Below are positions 36,096-45,059 of a stretch of DNA of 64,000 bases, piece by piece; within the stretch, counting starts at the first letter, position 1, and each line of letters starts with the position of its first letter. The DNA lies in NCBI GenBank assembly GCA_019359375.1, contig JAHHHL010000025.1, forward strand, positions 26,604 to 90,603, given 5' to 3'. The position numbers were made by a program, and so were the translations under genes. Origin of the DNA: Lyngbya sp. HA4199-MV5 (GTDB lineage Bacteria > Cyanobacteriota > Cyanobacteriia > Leptolyngbyales > Leptolyngbyaceae). Under the pieces are notes generated by a model. The model was given only the letters and a program-made list of their open reading frames with translations. It had not been told where the DNA came from and ran no database searches.

Positions 36096-38155
36096 CCCCT
36101 GATCTGGCTTTCTAAAACTTGCGCTTGAAACTGTTCCTGGCTATAAGCAGGTTCCCGACAGCTTAACCCTTGACAGACTAAGCCACTGACTCCTTCAGGC
36201 AAGCTTTCGAGCTTTAGCACAGCCGTGGGGAAGCACTGCTTTGACAGCGCTCCCAGTTGGTCAGCCGTCGAGCGGATCAGAATGTGGTTGTGGAACCAGT
36301 CGAGGGCGGCAAAGAGGCTGGGGCACGCCTGGGGCGATCTCGCCATGACGCTACTAAACGCCTGTAAGGTTTGCTCTGCCTTATCGAGATAGCTGAGGTC
36401 TTCGGTCAGCAGCGAGAGGCGGATCAGGTTTGCGACGGCAATGCCATTGGCAGACGGGGTGGCATGGTCGATGTAGCTCCGTTCTCGCAGCAGCAGATTG
36501 TCGCTGGCAGCGGTGTTGTAGTAGCCACCCAGTTCGATACTCCAGAGGAACTCGTCAAATTCGGTTTGGACAGCGATGGCGCGATCGAGCCAGGAGGACG
36601 GGGGAGTAGGGAGTGGGGAGTGGGGAGTGGGGACTGAGGCTTGCTCTAGATCTAGAAGGGCTTTGATGAAGAGGGCGTAATCTTCGGACTGTGCCAACAC
36701 ATCGGGCTTGCCGTCGTAATTGACGCGATGGAAGCGCCCGTCAACCCACTGGCGCTGGAGAATAAAATTCGCTGCGTTAGTCGCTAATGCTAAATAAGAC
36801 GGCTGCTGAAAGACGGTGGCGGCACGAGCAAGTCCAGAGATCATCAGGCTATTCCAGGCGACGATCGCTTTCGTATCGGTGACAGGGGGAATGCGACCCG
36901 CCCAGCCTGTAGCCTTTGCTTCCTGGCTGTTGCGGGCTGGTGGGAAGGTGGGCAAGGCTTCGACAGAGGCACCATAGCGAATGAGAAAGAGTTTCCTGAG
37001 CGTGCTTTCTAGCGAGTCAGTGAGTTTACCAGGGTGATACCGTTGCAGGACGTTGAACCCTTCAAAGTTGCCGTTTTCGGTCACGGTAAATTGGTCTGCC
37101 AGTGCTGCCAGTTCGGGCAACGTCAGAAGTTCCACAAGCTGCTGGTAGTCCCAGGCATAGAAAGCACCTTCTTCTGGTTCTGCCGCTGTGGGGTCGGTAA
37201 AGCTATCGGCATCCTGCGCGGCGTAAAAATAGCCTTCTGGTGCCGTCATTTCGCGCTGAAGCCAGTGGACAGTCAGCGCGATCGCCCGCTCAAAGGCAGG
37301 TTCTTCTACACCCGCTGCCCACAGATTCGCGAGGTATTCAACGATTTGCCCATTGTCGTAGAGCATTTTTTCAAAGTGTGGCACCGTCCAGGTTGGGTCA
37401 ACGGTATAGCGATGGAAGCCGCCGCCCACATGGTCAAAAATGCCTCCCAGCGCTAAAGCCAGTCCCCGTTCCTCACTAAGTGCGCTGGCATGAGAATGAT
37501 CGGCTGTAAACCGCCGCGATCGCAGTGCCACCTCTGCATAGGGAATCATGGGAAACCGAGGACCAGGAGACTTGGACTCAAGCACAATGAGGTTTGCGTC
37601 TAGCCCCGCTTGCAAGACATCTGCTCCTAGCGTTTGGGCTGACTGTAGCGCCGCTGACCCCTGAAGCGTTCTCAAGATCTCGCTCTTCATCCCCTCCAGC
37701 TTGTCCTTTTGGGTGTCGTAATAGTGACGAATCGACTGAAGCACCTGCAAAAAGCCAGGGCGATCGTAGCGCGGCTCGACAGGAAAGTATGTGCCACCAT
37801 AAAACGGCACCAAATCGTCCGGCGAAAGAAAGATATTGAGCGGCCAACCACCCTGCCCTACCATCAATTGCAATGACTGCATGTAAATGCTGTCAAGGTC
37901 GGGGCGCTCTTCCCGATCGACCTTGATGGGCAGAAAATAGGCGTTCATGTAAGCAGCGATCGCCCCGTCAGAGAACGCTTCCCCCTCCATGACCGTACAC
38001 CAGTGGCAGCTAGAGTAGCCGATCGACAAAAAGATCGGTTTATCTTCACGTCGAGCCGTTTCTAGCGCTTCGTCACACCAGTACCACCAGTCGATAGGGT
38101 TTTCGGCGTGTTTCCGCAGGTAGAGACTGTTGGCTTGGGCAAGGCGGTTGGTCAT
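36092..38155 (-). CDS. DUF255 thioredoxin-fold / six-hairpin glycosidase-like protein
   Basis: A 687-residue protein of the YyaL/SPATA20 family. N-terminal thioredoxin-like DUF255 domain (about 1-165) with NPIDWWYWCDEAL, FLSIGYSSCHWCTVMEGEAF (CxxC = CHWC) and the cis-Pro region GGWPLNIFLSPD. The rest (about 190-660) is an alpha/alpha toroid as in six-hairpin glycosidases (VGGGFHRYTVDPTWTVPHFE, KMLYDNGQ). Function unknown; a role in redox or glycan-related processing has been suggested for the family. A repeat-encoded linker (PTPHSPLPTPPSSW) lies at about 525-540. The stop overlaps the start of the AAA gene. Upstream is a G-rich repeat. Confidence 0.92.
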   Translation of the reverse strand: MTNRLAQANSLYLRKHAENPIDWWYWCDEALETARREDKPIFLSIGYSSCHWCTVMEGEAFSDGAIAAYMNAYFLPIKVDREERPDLDSIYMQSLQLMVGQGGWPLNIFLSPDDLVPFYGGTYFPVEPRYDRPGFLQVLQSIRHYYDTQKDKLEGMKSEILRTLQGSAALQSAQTLGADVLQAGLDANLIVLESKSPGPRFPMIPYAEVALRSRRFTADHSHASALSEERGLALALGGIFDHVGGGFHRYTVDPTWTVPHFEKMLYDNGQIVEYLANLWAAGVEEPAFERAIALTVHWLQREMTAPEGYFYAAQDADSFTDPTAAEPEEGAFYAWDYQQLVELLTLPELAALADQFTVTENGNFEGFNVLQRYHPGKLTDSLESTLRKLFLIRYGASVEALPTFPPARNSQEAKATGWAGRIPPVTDTKAIVAWNSLMISGLARAATVFQQPSYLALATNAANFILQRQWVDGRFHRVNYDGKPDVLAQSEDYALFIKALLDLEQASVPTPHSPLPTPPSSWLDRAIAVQTEFDEFLWSIELGGYYNTAASDNLLLRERSYIDHATPSANGIAVANLIRLSLLTEDLSYLDKAEQTLQAFSSVMARSPQACPSLFAALDWFHNHILIRSTADQLGALSKQCFPTAVLKLESLPEGVSGLVCQGLSCREPAYSQEQFQAQVLESQIRG

Positions 38156-38156
38156 G

Positions 38157-38236
38157 GGGGCAAGGGGGCAGGGGCGAAGGGGCAGGGGGGCAAGGGGGTA
38201 AAGGGGGCAAGGGGGTAAAGGGGGCAGAGGGGGCAG
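38157..38236. repeat. G-rich tandem repeat (GGGGGCAA / GGGGGTAAA)
   Basis: About ten units such as GGGGGCAAG and GGGGGTAAAG follow one another directly upstream of the DUF255 start. This is a simple-sequence repeat of the short-repeat type common in this genome; the purine strand might form G-rich structures in RNA. Confidence 0.75.
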
Positions 38237-38359
38237 GGGAAGTAGAGGTAGTCATGCCACGCTATCTCTAGTGACTGTTTCCAACGTTCACTGATGACTG
38301 TTTCAAACTTTCATCTTTTTAGCCTTCATCCTTTATCCTTCTGCCTCCTGCCCTCTGCC

Positions 38360-39130
38360 TTAATTCGAGCCGTTCGGCGCGACTGGACGATCGTCCGCTA
38401 ATTGCTTGCTTTTCAGGTTGTCTAGCTGCACTTGCAGTTGAAGCTGCTGGCGAATCTGGTCTTCTGGAATGCCCAACCGTTCTGATAGTTGTGCAGGCGT
38501 AAAACTCAGATTGCCTAACTTAACGCGCAAATCTTCATTCAATTGTGCCTGACCATTTTTCACGGTTGGCTTGCCTTCAACGCCAATGTAAAAGCTTTGG
38601 CGACCCAACTCTGGAAAAGCAGTCAAGAGTTTAGAGAAAAAGGCTCGTTCATCAGGCGGCAGTTGATCGGGCGAAACGTCACTCAGGTTGACGACGGCTC
38701 CACTCTCAACAGTGCCATTTTGGATCGTGGTATTGGCACCCTTCAATGCGCTGCCCAGCTTTTTGCTCTCCGCCTTGCGGGTAACTTCAGTGGTAAAGAG
38801 CCGCGTCAGTTCGTTTTGACGTAGCTGTTGTTTTGTTGGTTGCTTTTGTGTAGTTGACGGCGCGGATTCCACTGGTTTAGCGCCCGGTTGCTTGGTTGCC
38901 GTGGGCTGCACGGTCGATCGCGGGTCTGTAGCCGCTTGACCAGAGCGAGACTGATCTGCACCTGTGGCGATCGTAGGGGATGTGGAGGACGGTTGCTGAG
39001 GCTGCATGGCTGGTTCAGATTGACTGGTCGTATACCAGGTGGGCAGTTGAGTTGCTTGCTGCCAGTAGTAAACCGCAGCCGCAGCCGCGCCAGCCAATGC
39101 TAACGAGACAACAATCAGAAGTCGTTTCAT
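38360..39130 (-). CDS. Membrane-anchored hypothetical protein
   Basis: A 256-residue protein with an N-terminal anchor or signal (MKRLLIVVSLALAGAAAAAV, 1-20), a long Ser/Thr/Pro/Gln-rich linker (about 25-115) and a folded C-terminal part (about 115-256) with amphipathic helices (NELTRLFTTEVTRKAESKKL, LNEDLRVKLGNLSFTPAQLS). No catalytic motif recognised. I choose the ATG at 39130; an in-frame start at 39157 would put nine polar residues before the anchor. Probably extracytoplasmic with the C-terminal domain outside the membrane. Its stop lies next to a TCTGCC repeat. Confidence 0.72.
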   Translation of the reverse strand: MKRLLIVVSLALAGAAAAAVYYWQQATQLPTWYTTSQSEPAMQPQQPSSTSPTIATGADQSRSGQAATDPRSTVQPTATKQPGAKPVESAPSTTQKQPTKQQLRQNELTRLFTTEVTRKAESKKLGSALKGANTTIQNGTVESGAVVNLSDVSPDQLPPDERAFFSKLLTAFPELGRQSFYIGVEGKPTVKNGQAQLNEDLRVKLGNLSFTPAQLSERLGIPEDQIRQQLQLQVQLDNLKSKQLADDRPVAPNGSN

Positions 39131-39721
39131 GGTACGAAGCTCATCTACGTTGCACAAGCTTTCTATCTTAACCGGAGTTCACAAAAGCTTTAAAGAGACG
39201 AAATCGGTCAGCAAGGGGCGGTCAGTAGGAACATCGCTGTTACTGGCTACGGTCTGAAGTATCCTCGCTATGGGTCTTTAAGCGTTAGACCGCAGGAAAA
39301 CGAAAGCAGCCAACGTTTCCTTTTTTGATGGTGCGATCAATCAGTTAACAATCTCTGTCTTTAGAGAGATTTTATAAAGAAATGTATTGTTTTCCGTCCC
39401 TTTTGGCGATCGGCTTTGCGCTCCGGTCAAGACAAAGACTGAGAGCTGAACGCTCCGTCCCAGACTGTCATCACCAAAACGTCCTGGCTGCGTCTGCGAT
39501 ACCATAAAAGCACGCAACAAAAAAAGGCACGCAACAAAGACATCAGCAAGGGTCGTTGGCGCTGCCTTCCTTTCAAATGGTCGCTGGTAGTACCTCAGAC
39601 CAAGCATTCACACCAAAATGTCAATCGATCGTGCGTTTTGGTCTACTGTTTGTACGAGCGGCAAAATATGCTCCGTCCTAAACCTGACAACAACCTTTAA
39701 CCTGGCTCTCACTCGCTTCTT
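39131..39721. other. Intergenic region
   Basis: A 591-bp spacer between divergent genes (membrane-anchored protein and raf1). It contains GGCACGCAACAAA twice (near 39510 and 39528). An 88-codon minus-strand frame (39341-39607) has no protein-like features. It presumably holds two promoters; raf1 has a leader of unknown length. Confidence 0.5.
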
Positions 39722-40837
39722 ATGACTGAAACTCCTCAAAATTTTTCCCAGCCTCAACCTCAAGCCGATGTGGATGCAGAGAGCTTACTAAAAGCGCTAC
39801 GGCAGAAAGAAGGCACCTGGGTCGAGTGGGGGCAGGCTTGCCAGACGCTACAAAAGGCTGGTCACAGCCCGCAAGCCATTTTTGAAGCTACAGGGTTTGA
39901 GCCGATCCAGCAAAATCAGATCATTGTGGGTGGGCAGGTGTATGGCAGTGCTGTGAGCGCTGGGGTGCCAGAGCCAGTCAAATCTCACTTTGAGCGGAAA
40001 GGCAGCGATTTGCTCTACGAATTTCGCATCCTGACACAGCCTGAACGTGCTGCTGCCGCTATCCTCGCGGTAGAAAAAAATATCGATGCCGATGAAGCGC
40101 GGGATGTGGCGAAGGCAATTAAAGACTTTTCGCGGCTGGGTAGCTTGCCAGAAGGGTTTACCGATCATCCTGGGGACGCGATCGCCTACCAGTGCTGGAA
40201 GCTGGCACGCCAAAAAACAGATTTGCAGGAGCGATCGCACCTCATTGCCAAAGGGCTACGCTTTGTCCACAGTGACGATGCCCGCAAGCACATTGAACGG
40301 TTGCTGACAGATTTCAGCGTGGTGCGCACGATCCCCGCGCCTTCACTCCCGGTCTATCGCCTGGAAAGTGATGAAGAATTGCCGCGAGTGCTGCCCGTCG
40401 TCGGCAAACTACCGCTAACGAAAGCCGATCTTCAAGCAGTGCCCGTGATTGATCCTGTAGAACCCTTTGGCATCGTGAAGTTTGAGGGTGCGGCTGCCTG
40501 GGTGCCCATTCCTGGCTGGCAGGTGGTGTTAGTTGCAGGCGATCCGATCGTGCTGATCTGCGATAGCCATCAGGATCTACCCAACCCTCTCTCCGGTAAA
40601 CCACAGGATGTGCTGGTGGTCGTCGATCGGGCACAGCGAACCTGGCGGAACGATCGCTACTTCATCACCGAAACGTCCAGTCAACTCCAGATCCAATGGT
40701 TTGATGCCCAGCCAGAGCAGCCGTTGCTGGGTGAAATCATTCTCATCATGCGCCCGAAAAAAGTGATTGATGAGGAATCGACCAAGGACTATTTTGGGAG
40801 TCGATCGGGGTATGACGGCTGGCAAACCGACGAGTAA
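39722..40837 (+). CDS. raf1: RuBisCO accumulation factor 1
   Basis: A 371-residue assembly chaperone that acts after the chaperonin step and holds RbcL dimers for assembly into the L8 core of form IB RuBisCO; it is found in cyanobacteria and plants. The N-terminal helical domain includes DAESLLKALRQKEGTWVEWG and AIFEATGFEPIQQNQIIVG (HTH-like), followed by the Raf1 alpha domain (GSDLLYEFRILTQPERAAAA) and, after a short linker, the C-terminal beta dimerisation domain (FGIVKFEGAAAWVPIPGWQV). Length fits the family. The ATG at 39722 begins a standard N-terminus. RuBisCO genes are not in this window. Confidence 0.93.
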   Translation: MTETPQNFSQPQPQADVDAESLLKALRQKEGTWVEWGQACQTLQKAGHSPQAIFEATGFEPIQQNQIIVGGQVYGSAVSAGVPEPVKSHFERKGSDLLYEFRILTQPERAAAAILAVEKNIDADEARDVAKAIKDFSRLGSLPEGFTDHPGDAIAYQCWKLARQKTDLQERSHLIAKGLRFVHSDDARKHIERLLTDFSVVRTIPAPSLPVYRLESDEELPRVLPVVGKLPLTKADLQAVPVIDPVEPFGIVKFEGAAAWVPIPGWQVVLVAGDPIVLICDSHQDLPNPLSGKPQDVLVVVDRAQRTWRNDRYFITETSSQLQIQWFDAQPEQPLLGEIILIMRPKKVIDEESTKDYFGSRSGYDGWQTDE

Positions 40838-40840
40838 GGT

Positions 40841-42670
40841 TTACGGGTTACATCGATACAGTTGGTAAGGAATGCCCAGTCGATAAAAGCGATCGCGGTC
40901 AATTTTGCAGTCGATCGGTCTGCCCGAAGTTTGAAGCAGCGACAGACTGGGTGGATAACCGTTTTGCTTGAGACCTGGTGCCACCATCCATAAGCCAAAG
41001 GGTGGCTTTAGCGGCTGTTTGAGCGCAGCCAAATTTTGCCACACCTGATCAATGCTTGGGGTAGTTTGGGGGCGATCGCCCGGTGTGGATAATGGGGCAG
41101 TGGATGATGGCACAGTTAATGGCACCCGTGGGATAAACGCAAAAGCTTGCTGAGAGTCAGTCGCACGATCGTCCTGTTGCCGATGCAGCGCCAGCGCAAA
41201 ACTTAGCCCCAGAGCCACTTCTTGCAGATCGCTGTAGGTCATACTCATCAACCGGGCAGGTTCACCATCCAGTTGCACGTTGCTAGCTACCTGTTCTGGC
41301 TGATAGGGCTTGAGAAAGACCTGATTGGACGCGACCAGAGTACTGCTCAGCACGCCCACTAAAAGCACAATCCAGATCAGAGTCGGTTTAAGGCGGGGCA
41401 ACGTCTGGAATGCAGGGAAGAGCTTTCCTGCTTCGTGCCAACGTTTCAATGCCTGACCTGGTTGGGCGAGGCAAGCTCCCAACAGCGCACAGACGGCTGG
41501 AAAGTAAAGGAAGTTGTAGCGGGGTACGGACGTAATATCTTTGCCGAGCACGTACACGATCGCCAGAAACTCCAGCAAGACGCACAGCACAAACACTGCC
41601 AGCATCCGGGTTGCCAGATGGGTTTCCGGCGTACTCCAAAGCTGCCCAAAGCGATTGGAAAGCTGCCACAGTAGCCAACCCGTAAACAGCACCATCAGCA
41701 GCACCATCACAACGGCGACCCATAGGGGCTGATTCTCGACGGGCAACGCAATCACCATCAAAATCCAGCCCATTGGCAACTGGTAGAGGGGCGCGATCGT
41801 GTCCATCCAATCGGGTTCAAAAGGCTTCATCCAATCCGTTTCAGGACGGCTGATGTGGCTGAGAAAGGTGGGCAACCAGGGCAGATAGGCGAGGCAAACG
41901 GCTGTTGTTGCGAGCGTCACTGCGAGTAGGGCGCGGCGTGGGTGTAGGGTGTAGGGTGTAGGGTGTAGGGTTGGCAGAGATTTGAAGGTCAGAATATTGA
42001 TCAACAGCGTGGCAACCTGGGCGGCAAACGCCAGCAGAAAGAAATAGTGGACGTAAAAGCCAAGGCTGTTGACGATGATCCAGCCGAGCCACACGCCAGG
42101 GCGAATCTGTCGCTGATATAAGTCGGTTTGCACCTGGTACAGTCCCACTAGCGCCAGCGTGACCAGCAGCATGGGCAGCGTGTAGTGACGGGCTTCCTGG
42201 GAGAGGTAGACGGCAAAGGGAGAGACTGCCATCAGCATAGCTCCCGTTAACCCTGCGGCTGGAAAGAAGGCGATGCGGTTGAGCTGGTAGAGTGCGGCGA
42301 TCGCCACCACCCCAAGCAACGCAGGCAGTGCCCGTAGCTTCCAGACCCACGACAGCGGGATCGCCTGCACCCAGCGCAGCCAATCGTGCATCCAGCAAAA
42401 AAAGAGCGGGGGATGTACCGATTGGCTAGACACCGTTTGAGCGATTTGGGCACAGCTTGTTTCTGGCTTCAGGGTAAAGACCTGATCCAGCACCGACAGT
42501 GAAAATGCCTCATTCAATGGCACATCGTAGTAGTTGCGACCCAGGCTAAACAACGCCGTAATGACTTCATCCAGCCAGACGGGTTTGAAGTCTAGATGCC
42601 AGAACCGCAGAAAGCTTCCCAGGAGCAAAATCCCGATCAAAACCAGGTAATGTTGAGACGGTTTCATCAT
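40841..42670 (-). CDS. Glycosyltransferase family 39 / ArnT-like membrane protein
   Basis: A 609-residue membrane glycosyltransferase (GT-C type) with about 11-13 predicted helices (LVLIGILLLGSFLRFWHL, LTGAMLMAVSPFAVYLSQE). The first lumenal loop has PVWLDEVITALF with the catalytic Asp-Glu, and VHPPLFFCWMHDWL after the next helix, both typical of GT39/GT83 and dolichyl- or undecaprenyl-phosphate-sugar users. A loop near 240 (TLHPTPYTLHPRR) is encoded by tandem GTGTAGG repeats (41939-41970). The C-terminal part (about 430-609) is soluble. It is separated from the upstream LysR gene by 11 bp on the same strand. The substrate is unknown. Confidence 0.85.
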   Translation of the reverse strand: MMKPSQHYLVLIGILLLGSFLRFWHLDFKPVWLDEVITALFSLGRNYYDVPLNEAFSLSVLDQVFTLKPETSCAQIAQTVSSQSVHPPLFFCWMHDWLRWVQAIPLSWVWKLRALPALLGVVAIAALYQLNRIAFFPAAGLTGAMLMAVSPFAVYLSQEARHYTLPMLLVTLALVGLYQVQTDLYQRQIRPGVWLGWIIVNSLGFYVHYFFLLAFAAQVATLLINILTFKSLPTLHPTPYTLHPRRALLAVTLATTAVCLAYLPWLPTFLSHISRPETDWMKPFEPDWMDTIAPLYQLPMGWILMVIALPVENQPLWVAVVMVLLMVLFTGWLLWQLSNRFGQLWSTPETHLATRMLAVFVLCVLLEFLAIVYVLGKDITSVPRYNFLYFPAVCALLGACLAQPGQALKRWHEAGKLFPAFQTLPRLKPTLIWIVLLVGVLSSTLVASNQVFLKPYQPEQVASNVQLDGEPARLMSMTYSDLQEVALGLSFALALHRQQDDRATDSQQAFAFIPRVPLTVPSSTAPLSTPGDRPQTTPSIDQVWQNLAALKQPLKPPFGLWMVAPGLKQNGYPPSLSLLQTSGRPIDCKIDRDRFYRLGIPYQLYRCNP

Positions 42671-42681
42671 GCTTCTCTACG

Positions 42682-43572
42682 TCATTCAGCCATCGCTAGG
42701 CTTTGTAAATCGAAGGTTTTCAAGGTTTCCAAAAAGGCAAAAACGGCTGGAGTATACAGTGCCTCTGGCATGGTTGCTACCCCAATAACCCGTTTCAGCG
42801 GGACGGGCAGCGAATAAACGTGCAGTGCGGCTGGAATGGGTTCTGCGGCAAGACGAGGCAGAATCGCTGCTCCTAGCCCCTGCATCACCATGCTGACGAT
42901 CGTCGAATCTTCTTGAATATTGCAAGCAGTCTGGATTGACGGCGCAACGGCATCCAGATGCTTGTGGAGCATTCCCCCGCACGGTAGACAGGGCAGCAAA
43001 ATGAGTGGATATGCCGCTAAATCATCCCATGTCAGGCGCGTGCTGCGGATCCTGGCGTTGGGTGGTAAGAGCACAAGGTAATCATCGCGCAGCAGTTCCC
43101 ATACCTCAAAGTCTGCACTGGTCGGTAAATAGGTGATGCCAATGTCAGCACGACCCTCACGCAGCGTTTGCTCAATATCCAAGTAGTCAGGACGTTCAAT
43201 GATGGTGATGCTCACGTTGGGGACACGATCGCGAAACTGAGCAATCACCCTGGGCAGCAAATGAGTTGCCACGCTGCGAAACGATGCAATCCGCACTTGT
43301 CCACCGTTCAACCCCTTTTGCAGATTCGCCTCTTTTTGCATCAGTTCTAAATGATGGATTGCCTGACGTGCGTGTGCCACAATTTGCTCTCCCGCCGCTG
43401 TCAGCACCGCACCCCGGCGACCTCTGGCAAAAAGAGAGACACCCAGTTCGTCTTCCAGAGTGGCGATCGCATGGCTAATCGTGGGCTGTGACAGGTTCAA
43501 TGCCAGAGCCGCTTCACTAAAGTTGCCGTACTCTGCCACGGCTACCAGTGCTCGCAGTTGAGAAAACTTCAT
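42682..43572 (-). CDS. LysR-family transcriptional regulator
   Basis: A 296-residue regulator: winged helix-turn-helix (about 1-62; MKFSQLRALVAVAEYGNFSE, LALNLSQPTISHAIATLEDE) and a LysR substrate domain (about 90-290; VRIASFRSVATHLLPRVIAQ, VSITIIE, SMVMQGLGAAILPRLAAE). A CxxC (LPCLPCGG, about 196-203) may be a ligand or redox site. The ATG at 43572 has GGAAGGG upstream and gives the standard N-terminus; the earlier ATG at 43587 adds five residues. It is 11 bp upstream of the GT39 gene and may be cotranscribed with it. A palindrome at 43637-43650 and a 14-mer shared with the putA promoter lie in its own upstream region. Confidence 0.9.
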   Translation of the reverse strand: MKFSQLRALVAVAEYGNFSEAALALNLSQPTISHAIATLEDELGVSLFARGRRGAVLTAAGEQIVAHARQAIHHLELMQKEANLQKGLNGGQVRIASFRSVATHLLPRVIAQFRDRVPNVSITIIERPDYLDIEQTLREGRADIGITYLPTSADFEVWELLRDDYLVLLPPNARIRSTRLTWDDLAAYPLILLPCLPCGGMLHKHLDAVAPSIQTACNIQEDSTIVSMVMQGLGAAILPRLAAEPIPAALHVYSLPVPLKRVIGVATMPEALYTPAVFAFLETLKTFDLQSLAMAE

Positions 43573-43636
43573 CCTTTGCCCTTCCATGTGCCGCCACGGA
43601 GCGATCGTCGCACGGTTCGTGGCACGCTTCTATAGA

Positions 43637-43658
43637 TTCTATCGATAGAACCTATCTA
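43637..43658. promoter_or_regulatory. Candidate LysR operator: palindrome plus putA-shared 14-mer
   Basis: TTCTATCGATAGAA (43637-43650) is a perfect 14-bp palindrome 65 bp before the LysR start. It overlaps ATAGAACCTATCTA (43645-43658), which is identical to 7782-7795 in the putA promoter. A dyad in a LysR gene's own upstream region is a usual autoregulatory site. Confidence 0.45.
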
Positions 43659-43730
43659 CACCACCATTTGATTGCTCATTGGAGCCTTGCTAGCGTAAGC
43701 AACATCCCGTTCAGGCTCGGAGAACCTCCA

Positions 43731-44042
43731 ATGAACAGCCCAGACCCCTGTGTGCCTTTAAAGCCTCTTGAAACAAATAACGCACCGATCGAACCGTCCA
43801 CCACTGCTGTCTGGAGAGGATTATCTTTCTTTCAGCAGCGTTGGCAGTGGTTAATCAAGACGATCGCTCATGCCAACCCGTTGCACGTTTGGCGACCCAA
43901 TGAACTGCACGTTTGGCAATGCACCGATCGCGATGGTCGGCTTTACTGGCAAGCGTATGACCCCATCACCGGACGATCGACCAGTGGGTCTGAAGCCGAT
44001 ATTCGCGCCTGGATTGAACACCTTCACTACTTAAAGCGATGA
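43731..44042 (+). CDS. Small hypothetical protein coupled to a glutathione transferase
   Basis: A 103-residue soluble protein. The second half (about 50-103) reads HVWRPNELHVWQCTDRDGRL, YWQAYDPITGRSTSGSEADI and RAWIEHLHYL; the strand-rich arrangement resembles small cyanobacterial proteins of unknown function. No signal peptide or metal motif. The ATG at 43731 follows GGAG by about 8 bases; an in-frame upstream start (43548) would cross the LysR gene's promoter. Its stop overlaps the start of the transferase gene (ATGA at 44039-44042), so both are translated together. Divergent from the LysR gene. Confidence 0.65.
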   Translation: MNSPDPCVPLKPLETNNAPIEPSTTAVWRGLSFFQQRWQWLIKTIAHANPLHVWRPNELHVWQCTDRDGRLYWQAYDPITGRSTSGSEADIRAWIEHLHYLKR

Positions 44043-44701
44043 CACTAACCCTTGTAATTGGCAACAAAAACTACTCGTCCTGGTCGCTGCGCCCCTGGTT
44101 AGCGATGCGGCAGTTTGGGATCGAGTTCAACGAGGTGCGCCTTGCCCTCTATACACCAGAGTCACCCCAGCAAATTCGGCAGTACTCTCCAGCAGGCAAA
44201 GTTCCGGTGCTGCTGGATGACACGCTGACGGTGTGGGATTCTCTCGCCATTCTAGAGCATCTGGCTGAGCGCTTTCCAGCCTTATCCTGGTTGCCAGAAC
44301 CCAAAGCGGCACGGGCGATCGCGCGCTCCATCTGTGCCGAAATGCATTCTGGTTTTGCCGCACTGCGTCACCATATGCCCATGAACTGTCGCGCTAAACT
44401 GCCTGGTCACGGCATGACTCCTGAGGTGCAAACGGATATCGATCGCATTACCACCATCTGGCGTGACTGTCGGCAAACATACGGTGCGGAGGGTGACATG
44501 CTGTTTGGTACGTTCACGATCGCGGATGCCATGTTTGCCCCCGTTGCGTTGCGGTTTGCGACCTATGCGGTGCCGCTCGATCGCGTTTGCACCCAATATG
44601 TAGAGGCAATCCTGGCGCTACCTGCCCTGCAAGCCTGGATACAAGACGCTCACGCCGAGCCTGAAAAACTGCCCAGCTTTGAGCTGCCATCATTGCCTTG
44701 A
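44039..44701 (+). CDS. Glutathione S-transferase family protein
   Basis: A 220-residue protein. The N-terminal thioredoxin-like domain has VIGNKNYSSWSLRPWLAMRQ, with Ser residues at the active-site position characteristic of zeta-like and bacterial GSTs, followed by PAGKVPVLLDDTLTVWDSLA (cis-Pro, glutathione contacts). The C-terminal helical domain (about 85-210) has MLFGTFTIADAMFAPVALRF. It conjugates or isomerises electrophiles with glutathione; the substrate is unknown. Coupled to the upstream 103-residue gene by an ATGA overlap. This subgroup differs from the GST at 15.4 kb. Confidence 0.9.
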   Translation: MTLTLVIGNKNYSSWSLRPWLAMRQFGIEFNEVRLALYTPESPQQIRQYSPAGKVPVLLDDTLTVWDSLAILEHLAERFPALSWLPEPKAARAIARSICAEMHSGFAALRHHMPMNCRAKLPGHGMTPEVQTDIDRITTIWRDCRQTYGAEGDMLFGTFTIADAMFAPVALRFATYAVPLDRVCTQYVEAILALPALQAWIQDAHAEPEKLPSFELPSLP

Positions 44702-44719
44702 ACGATAACTAGCTTGAAA

Positions 44720-44747
44720 ACTGTACCTCTGAGACTGTACCTCCGAG
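44720..44747. repeat. 14-bp tandem duplication
   Basis: ACTGTACCTCTGAG is followed directly by ACTGTACCTCCGAG (one mismatch), between the GST stop and the tRNA-His gene. Confidence 0.65.
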
Positions 44748-44759
44748 GAGGTTGAGAAG

Positions 44760-44833
44760 GGCGAACGATGGGACTCGAACCCACGAGTGGAGGAATCACA
44801 ATCCTCTGCCTTAACCACTTGGCTACGCTCGCC
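44760..44833 (-). tRNA. trnH: tRNA-His (GTG anticodon)
   Basis: Read on the minus strand from 44832, acceptor strands GCGAGCG (44832-44826) and CGTTCGC (44767-44761) pair, the anticodon arm GAGGA-TTGTGAT-TCCTC gives anticodon GTG, and the T arm GTGGGTTCGAGTCCCAT has the conserved TTCGA. Position 44833 supplies the extra 5' G (G-1) and 44760 a C discriminator, the identity pair of histidine tRNA. No CCA is encoded. It stands between the GST and DUF4359 genes; the tandem ACTGTACCTC repeat lies just past its 3' end. Confidence 0.95.
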
Positions 44834-45059
44834 GCGCATCAATCATCATAGCACTTGCAGGCACAGCATGGCTTGAATTTTCTGAAAGCTCTGCGGGTGG
44901 CAAAGCCTGAAGTCGCTCGTATACTTGAAGGTATCGACTGACCCATTTTGACGTGCCATTTTGGACGGGTCAGTTTAGAGGCAAACGCTTAGACTAGACT
45001 CATCTGAAGGCGATCGATGCCTTCACACCATTCTGGCGAGCAAGGTTACGCAATCAATC

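Noticed and set aside
38157..38236. G-quadruplex or regulatory G tract before the DUF255 gene
   Set aside because: The sequence is a simple short-repeat array of the type found elsewhere in the genome; no structural evidence for a quadruplex was available.
39341..39607. 88-codon minus-strand frame upstream of raf1
   Set aside because: Low-complexity composition with no family resemblance; more likely promoter DNA.
44938..44973. CTGACCC/GGGTCAG inverted repeat between tRNA-His and the DUF4359 gene
   Set aside because: Only 7-bp stems around a long loop; not distinctive enough to call an operator or terminator.
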